Positions 58,702-64,000 of a stretch of 64,000 bases of DNA are shown one piece after another. Every line of letters begins with the position of its first letter. Position 1 is the first letter of the stretch. A program made the position numbers and the translations under genes. Source of the stretch: Histoplasma ohiense. Its lineage: Eukaryota > Ascomycota > Eurotiomycetes > Onygenales > Ajellomycetaceae. The notes beneath the pieces were generated by a model. That model was not told where the DNA came from. It did not search any database and was given only the letters and a program-made list of their open reading frames with translations. The stretch spans positions 2,232,001 to 2,296,000 of the forward strand of contig JAEVHH010000004.1 in the NCBI GenBank assembly GCA_017607445.1, in the 5' to 3' direction.

Positions 58702-59514
58702 ATGGCAACTCATAACAACGACACTCCCACACCTTTGAGCGCCAGTAGTACGGACGCTGATAATCGCCACAACACTGTCGCAATTAGTGCGGTGAACAGC
58801 AGTACAAATACCGGTGGTTCTGCCATTGGCAGTGCGAATATCAAATCCCTTGTACAATCAAGCTACGACCACATCGCTGCACGCTACCTTGAATGGACCA
58901 CTAGCACCCCATCCCCGCGTGTGGAGTTTCTAGGGAAGCTGAAGGCGCAGCTTCAAACGTTATACCTCGCCAGAGACAAGCTCCGCATTTTGGAATTAGG
59001 TTGCGGTGCTGGAGTTCCCGCCACACAGTACCTTGTCAGTAGCGGATTCGCGGTGACTGCCAACGACATCTCTACTGCTCAGATTCAACTTGCTCGAAGG
59101 CACGTCACTATTGGCTCAACCGGTGACGAGGATGAAAGGAGTGAAAGTGGTTCGGTGGAGTTCATCCTCGGAGACATGATGGAATTGGATTACCCCGCTG
59201 CAACCTTTGATGCAGTGGTGGGGCTCTATTCCGTCCTTCACCTACCGGCAGATGAGCAGGAAATGTTGATGCGGAGAATCTTTGGGTGGTTGAAAGAAGG
59301 GGGTTATCTGTTGGTAAATTTTGGTGTGACGGCGGATAGCGGTGCCATTCTAGGAGATTTCCTGGGTAAGGAGATGTATTGGAGCTGCTTTCCGGATAGG
59401 GTTTATAGGCACATCGTAGCGAGAGAGGGATTTGCTGTTATCGAGGCGGAGGTTAGGGTTGATGTGGAAGATGGAGTGGATGTGCCTTTCTTGTGGATAT
59501 TAGGGAAGAAATAG
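58702..59514 (+). CDS. Class I SAM-dependent methyltransferase
   Basis: Intronless gene of 270 residues from the ATG at 58702; an in-frame ATG at 58645 would add 19 poorly conserved-looking residues. The first ~45 residues are Ser/Thr/Asn-rich. YDHIAARYLEW leads into the Rossmann fold. Motif I is LRILELGCGAGVPATQYLVS (about 94-113). The acidic end of strand 2 is in VTANDISTAQIQLARRHV. FILGDMMELDYPAATFDAVV, then LYSVLHLPADEQ, cover motifs III-IV. EGGYLLVNFGVTADSG is motif VI-like, followed by a KEMYWSCFPDR segment. The closest impression is of the methyltransf_25/11 type acting on small molecules. The substrate is unknown and no pathway neighbour helps. Confidence 0.88.
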   Translation: MATHNNDTPTPLSASSTDADNRHNTVAISAVNSSTNTGGSAIGSANIKSLVQSSYDHIAARYLEWTTSTPSPRVEFLGKLKAQLQTLYLARDKLRILELGCGAGVPATQYLVSSGFAVTANDISTAQIQLARRHVTIGSTGDEDERSESGSVEFILGDMMELDYPAATFDAVVGLYSVLHLPADEQEMLMRRIFGWLKEGGYLLVNFGVTADSGAILGDFLGKEMYWSCFPDRVYRHIVAREGFAVIEAEVRVDVEDGVDVPFLWILGKK

Positions 59515-59914
59515 ATAGGAATAGTATATCTAGATCCCAATTATTGAGAGAGATGCCATTACATGTTCAATTGAACCAAAAATGGAGGAGTCAATTCTGG
59601 GAAGTATCTGAAGGCTGATGATCAATTTCTCAAGAAATTCGGCGGTAGATTTGTACTGTAGATACCGTGTATGTCCACCAAACATTGACAAATAAAATAC
59701 GAAAGGAAGAAGTAGATATACATATATGGGATTGTAGAGAATACAGTAGTTAAATTGAAAAGATAATTTGTTTTTCTCTGTTTATCGGAGAGGTTAGCAT
59801 GAAGTCTTATTTAGTTAGTTACATCTGAGTGATCATAAAAGCTTCCTCCAACCTACCCATCAAAACTAAAATAATAATTTCAACATCTCTCCCTACACGG
59901 GCCACACATTAGCC
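59515..59914. other. Intergenic, promoter of RRF1
   Basis: Four hundred AT-rich bases between two same-direction genes. Nothing beyond the expected 3' and 5' flanks is seen. Confidence 0.45.
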
Positions 59915-60898
59915 ATGTCTCCTGTTATTCGCTCTTTCAATTCAGAGATTTGCTCCCTTCTCGCCTCCAGAACCACAAGCACCAATGGCTCGTTGCATTC
60001 GCTCGCACACCCGTTAAGCTACCGCAGCTCCAACATCATCTCCAGGAAGTCCGCTCTTCAAACATCTTTTTACAGCAGCCTACTTGCTCTCCCTCGCGCA
60101 ACCGCACCCGGTTTCCGTCTACAACCTTTCTCCACAACTTCCAATCTCTCCAAGAAAAAGGACAAGGGCAACAAACCTTCCTCCCGAAACTCCGACAGTG
60201 GGTCGGGCAATAGTGCGGTGGATGGAGCAGGGCTAGATGCCAATGACCCATTTGGTTTCACGCAGCTGGAGAATGATATAGCGGTGGCGGTGCAGAGACT
60301 GAAAGATGACATTTCGAAGTTAAGAGCAGGCGGCAGGTTTAATCCGGAAGCGATTGAGTCGTTACGAGTGGCGGTGACGAAGGGTGATGGTAAAGGGACC
60401 AAGGAGACGGTGAAGCTGGGAGAGCTGGCGCAGGTTATTCCCAAGGCAGGGAGAATGCTGACTATATTGGTAGGGGACCAAGCGGTATGTTTACTATTTC
60501 CCTTTTCATTTTCCAGCTCTGTCTAATTTTTTACTTTTACTCATATCAATTATATATAGTACATAAAACCCATAGCTTCCGCCCTCCTCTCGTCTAACCT
60601 ATCCCCAAACCCTCAATCCGACCCGCACAACAGCCTACAGCTCAACGTCCCCATCCCGCCACCTACCAAGGAGTCACGCGACCAGTCAGTTAAGGATGCG
60701 AAGGCTGCCATGGATAAGGCATCTAATGCAGTGCGCAATGCCCGTGGCGCTATAAACAAGAAGCTGAAGAACATGGGCGTCAAGAAACTTGTGAGGCCGG
60801 ATGATTTGCACAAGCAGATAGAGAAGATGGAAAAAATTGCTGAGAAAGGGCAGAAAGAGGTTAAAGAAGTTTTTGAGGGGGCAAAAAATGTTCTGTAA
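59915..60898 (+). CDS. RRF1: Mitochondrial ribosome recycling factor
   Basis: Splits mitochondrial ribosomes after termination. Two exons, 59915-60484 and 60560-60898, join in phase 0 across a 75-bp intron (302 residues). The first ~80 residues are a mitochondrial presequence, rich in Ser, Arg and Leu and ending near RLQPFSTTS. The RRF domain starts at GFTQLENDIAVAVQRLKDDI, then SKLRAGGRFNPEAIESLRVA, KLGELAQVIPKAGRMLTIL, PHNSLQLNVPIPPPTKESRD and RNARGAINKKLKNMGVKKLV. PIPPPTKESRD corresponds to the conserved P-P-T-x-E-x-R core of bacterial RRF. The acceptor at 60558-60559 gives YIKPIASALLSSNLSP. It converges on another mitochondrial-type gene, with 288 bp between stops. Confidence 0.92.
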
Positions 60899-61186
60899 CG
60901 CCTATTTTTCTTTTGTAGCCGATTGGTCCGAAAGGTTGGCTGATAGGAGTATGAGAGGATGGATGTATCTCGGGGTTTGTATAATAGCTACCTGGTTTGT
61001 TTTATGGAGAAGTTGGGATATACGGATTCCGAAGCGCTACAGCGCAGTATCTAGAGAAACGTGGATTAAATAATGACATGATAAAAATAATTGCGACCGA
61101 GATGGTGACAGTAGTATACAATTTATGAATCTCTTCTAACAAAGGTACAGTACATAACATGACCAGCAATAGAGCCCTGTTTCGGC

Positions 61187-62413
61187 CTACACTTTGGCCT
61201 GCACAGCCTTAGGCTTCGGCAACGACTTCGACAACACCTCCAAAAATTGTGTTTTATGAGGGGACTGCCATGTCGAATTATTCGCCAAATTTCTCAAAAC
61301 ATCCTTCATAACTGGGTGTCTTGCGCCATGTTCTTCCAACCAGCGCGCCTGTTCAGACTTATACTCACCCGAAACAAGTCGTGAAACCAGTTGCTGCTTC
61401 TGCGTCTCGTTCACAGGCTCGAACAACATGTCCTCTGGCTGGACCAGGGACCCCTTGCGATCCGTCAATTTATCCGCGCGCTCCGCCGCAATTTTCCGTG
61501 CCAGCTCCACCGCCTCATTTTTTTCTTCCTCGCTGTAGAAATATGTCCATTTACCTTGATGAATACGTTGGGCCAGAAGATCCGTCGGCTCGAAACCGTT
61601 GGGGTACCGCTCACTCATCCACGCTAGGCGCTCATGCAAGGCCTCCTTAGGGCCCGTCACACCAATTGGCAAGGCGGGCCAAGTCCGCTGTAGGTTATCG
61701 ATATTGTAACCTTGGGGGTTATAGCGGACAGGTTTGGGACGGTTGCGCTCCCACTGTTCAAGAAAAGCCTTCTCATCCGCTTCCTGTTCTTCCTTGGACA
61801 TCTCGCGCTGTCCAGACCACCCACTACCGTCGTCGCTTCTGGACGACTTATCTAGTTTCTTGCGGCGGGCCGGGCGGGCTGTTGCGGGGCGCTTAGGGGC
61901 TCTAATTCCGCCGATGTTATTACCTGGCCTTCTCAGGGTTGCAGGAGCGCGAAGGATGTTAGTGGGCTTTCCGCCCGCTTTATTAAGCCTGGACCCAAGA
62001 GCGCGGGCATCGAGTGGTCGACGCTGCTGGGACTGTAATTGTTGCCGTTGCCGTTGATGGGGAGGGGTAAAGGGTTGTGAGTCATCAGATACACGGCGGA
62101 TGAGGGGGGTGGAAGAAGATCGAGAAAAAGCTTTATCAATTTGCTTTTTGGCGATCTCGTGAAGGGAGCTTAGACGGTTTTGCTTTGCTGCACAAAAATT
62201 GAGATTAGCATCTGTCTCTCTCAATTCATTGTGGCCATTACCAACAGCACAAACTATACCTTTTGAGTCTCCGTCATTCTCAGATGGTCTGGTTGACGAT
62301 GAAGAAAAGTGTCTGGCGGACCTGATCGCTATTGCTCCTTGATTCCATTTGCTCGATGTTGAGTCCGCGATTGCAACCCACTGGCGAACAGGTACGCCTT
62401 GTGGCTTGAGCAT
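61187..62413 (-). CDS. Putative mitochondrial protein of unknown function
   Basis: Minus-strand gene of 408 codons if read through. The N-terminus (VPVRQWVAIADSTSSKW, IAIRSARHFSSSSTRPS) is a mitochondrial presequence. A low-complexity basic region follows (QRQRQQLQSQQRRP; RPARRKKLDKSSRS). The conserved-looking part is C-terminal: EQWERNRPKPVRYNPQGYNI, DNLQRTWPALPIGVTG, LHERLAWMSERYPNGFEPTD, HQGKWTYFYSEEEK and EPVNETQKQQLVSRLVSGEY. I do not recognise a named family; a mitochondrial translation role is only suggested by the RRF1 neighbour. A probable 72-bp intron (62259-62188: GTATAG donor, CTAAT branch, TTTTTGTGCAG acceptor) keeps the frame without stops. If spliced, the exons are 62413-62260 and 62187-61187 (384 residues). 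Confidence 0.75.
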   Translation of the reverse strand: MLKPQGVPVRQWVAIADSTSSKWNQGAIAIRSARHFSSSSTRPSENDGDSKGIVCAVGNGHNELRETDANLNFCAAKQNRLSSLHEIAKKQIDKAFSRSSSTPLIRRVSDDSQPFTPPHQRQRQQLQSQQRRPLDARALGSRLNKAGGKPTNILRAPATLRRPGNNIGGIRAPKRPATARPARRKKLDKSSRSDDGSGWSGQREMSKEEQEADEKAFLEQWERNRPKPVRYNPQGYNIDNLQRTWPALPIGVTGPKEALHERLAWMSERYPNGFEPTDLLAQRIHQGKWTYFYSEEEKNEAVELARKIAAERADKLTDRKGSLVQPEDMLFEPVNETQKQQLVSRLVSGEYKSEQARWLEEHGARHPVMKDVLRNLANNSTWQSPHKTQFLEVLSKSLPKPKAVQAKV

Positions 62414-62824
62414 ATTGTTGAATTAGGCACTATCGCCCAGTGGACTTCAATAAGGAACAGCACGCAAGTGGTTCCACTGGTCAAATGGTTGAGTTGAGCA
62501 GCCGGGGCTCGTGAATGTAACCGTGCTAATTGTGATTAGACTTTGCAGAAAGGATGAAGTTGGAGATAATTTAGTAATCACGTGATGATACCATGTTTCC
62601 AGGTTGATTTTCCGCGACAAGATCCAGATAACATCGCTTATGGGTATACTGTCGCTCTCAGCTCAACATACCCTTGTGTCAATTTTTATCTAGGTTTCAA
62701 ACTAGGAAAAGTCAATGTCGGAATAATTTCCTCCAGATCCACGTCCATTCCAGCTCCATCCGCACTCCATAACCCAGCGATACCAAACCAGTCCAACTCA
62801 AAACAAGAAGAATATATCTAGAAC
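62414..62824. promoter_or_regulatory. Divergent promoter region
   Basis: About 410 bp separate the starts of the mitochondrial-type gene and the small Cdc26-like gene. No specific site is claimed. Confidence 0.4.
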
Positions 62825-63094
62825 ATGCTCCGCCGGAAACCCACAGCGTTAGCCATTACCACCGAAGACATAATCGCCTTCGAAGAAGCGCGCCTGCGCC
62901 AACAGCAATTAAAAGAAAACAATAACAACCAACAAACCTTCGCAAATAGCACGGGTAGTAGTGGAGTCGGTGGCCCCTTCCAATCCAGCTCAGTCACGTA
63001 CGATCCTAACGACGAGTTGAAGCCGCTACCTGGTGATAAGGCGCGAATTGTGCGCACGCGAGACGAAAGGATTGGGTTGGGGAGGGCTCGGTGA
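62825..63094 (+). CDS. CDC26: Small Cdc26-like protein, putative APC/C subunit
   Basis: Intronless frame of 89 residues. The N-terminus MLRRKPTALAITTEDIIAFE matches the Cdc26 pattern: an MLRRxPT start followed by a short amphipathic helix with acidic residues, the part that docks into the Apc6/Cut9 TPR groove. A Gln/Asn-rich middle (RQQQLKENNNNQQ) and a short basic tail (ARIVRTRDERIGLGRAR) follow. The length fits fungal Cdc26 proteins (about 60-125 residues). If correct, it is a stabilising subunit of the anaphase-promoting ubiquitin ligase. The call rests on about 20 residues, so it remains tentative; the frame itself, with a normal ATG and a charged helix, looks real. Confidence 0.62.
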   Translation: MLRRKPTALAITTEDIIAFEEARLRQQQLKENNNNQQTFANSTGSSGVGGPFQSSSVTYDPNDELKPLPGDKARIVRTRDERIGLGRAR

Positions 63095-64000
63095 AAGCGC
63101 TGTCCATCTTTTCTATTTTCTCTGCTTTGATTGGGGTGATCGAGAATGGGGATGGGCTATAACTCGTTCGAATTAGAATGGTGTCTCCTTGGCTTTGTGT
63201 CAGACTTAGTGCTGCCTGTGGACAGACATAAGAGTTTTCTCTTGTCCTCTCTGGGGCGTTTAGCCTTGCGAGCTGGCGGCGGGGAGGAAGGAGCCCTTGC
63301 GGAAAGTCAACGAGATCGGAGTTGTCGACGTGGAAGCGGAAGCGGTACCGCGGAGCATGGATGTGTCAAACCTCTTCTATCCACCAAGCGCGAACGAGAT
63401 AGGACTCCTTACATTAGAAATCGGTATAAAACATTATGTGGGTTGGGCTTGGAAAAAACGAAGGGAGTCTTTCTCTTTTAACCACCGCCAGTTGGGAATC
63501 GCTCTTTGGCAGTCGCAAAAGCCGTTACTGGAATCACTGAATCAGATTTTCTTTGATCCTCTAGCACAGAACAGTCTAACTATTGTCTCCGCCCCCCTAG
63601 GCCAAATTATTGCTTGCTCTTGAATGTGCCCGTCAAATTATCTGGATGAGCGACAGTGCTTCCCATCCCGTTATAAACGAGCGAGAAGAGAAAATACGTT
63701 GAAGAGTTGAAGGAATTTAGATCCAACTGCTAACCACTCCATTCCGGCTTTCTGGGGCATGAAAAGTCGCAGATTTTATCCTGCGGGGGAAAGAAATGAT
63801 AGCTCGTGGGTGAAAGCAACTCAGGAATGGATATTTCCCTGCAAATAAACTTCTCACCTTCCCCTCTCGTTCCATTAGCGCTAGTATCGAGCCGCCTTTT
63901 TGTTTTGGAGCATGAATGCGCAAGATAGGGCGACTGAAAAGGGATTGACGGTCCCAATTTGCTCGCAAGAAGAGCTGAGTTTGATAGTCAGTGTCAGCGT
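63095..64000. other. Right flank, no gene recognised
   Basis: Overlapping short frames on both strands (up to about 110 codons) lack motifs. It probably holds the 3' UTR of the Cdc26-like gene and the beginning of flanking DNA. A gene whose main part lies beyond 64000 cannot be excluded. Confidence 0.45.

Noticed and set aside
60837..61073. Plus-strand frame overlapping the RRF1 end with a hydrophobic segment
   Set aside because: It is out of frame with RRF1, which ends normally at 60898; the hydrophobic part lies in its 3' flank.

Overview
This window comes from the nuclear genome of a filamentous ascomycete. The genes are split by many short introns (46-151 bp) with GTAAGT/GTATGT-like donors and CTAAC/CTAAT-like branch points. 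Their products include a Zn(II)2Cys6 regulator with a fungal_trans domain, Rox3/Med19, Ccc1, Rsc4, Ssb and a Ty3/gypsy relic. The protein wording and exon layout feel most like Eurotiomycetes, probably Onygenales; this is an inference from memory of families and no species can be named. There is no operon, CRISPR array, rRNA or convincing tRNA. All exon joins were worked out by hand from reading frame and splice signals.

Layout. 1-9 kb: an MFS transporter and a Zn-cluster transcription factor in tandem. 10-19 kb: Mediator subunit Med19/Rox3, a HAD-type dehalogenase-like enzyme, threonine synthase, a DUF4202 protein and a vacuolar iron transporter (Ccc1). 19-25 kb: a small conserved-looking protein, a broken phosphotransferase (APH) relic and a large protein of unknown function. 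25-31 kb: a Vps9 Rab5-GEF with a C-terminal CUE domain, and a divergent asparagine-synthetase-domain protein that shares its 320-bp upstream region. 31-38 kb: long empty stretches around a one-pass RING-H2 protein, then a Vps3844-like membrane protein. 38-44 kb: an AT-rich, gene-poor block holding a rearranged Ty3/gypsy remnant whose LTR-like ends point towards each other. 44-49 kb: a mitochondrial-type membrane protein of unknown function, a thioredoxin-fold protein with a 20-bp microexon, and Cks1. 49-56 kb: an Rsc4-like double-bromodomain protein and the ten-exon ribosome-associated Hsp70 Ssb. 58-63 kb: a methyltransferase, mitochondrial ribosome recycling factor, a second mitochondrial-type unknown protein, and a Cdc26-like APC/C subunit.

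Most genes are conserved housekeeping genes: chromatin and transcription (Med19, Rsc4), cell cycle (Cks1, Cdc26), endosome/vacuole traffic (Vps9, Vps3844, Ccc1), translation and mitochondria (Ssb, Rrf1) and amino-acid metabolism (Thr4). I do not see a clear new multi-gene system. The points most worth a second look are the gag/RNase H chimera between inverted LTR fragments, the unusual splice architecture of several genes, the tandem regulator-transporter pair, and the uncharacterised conserved proteins.
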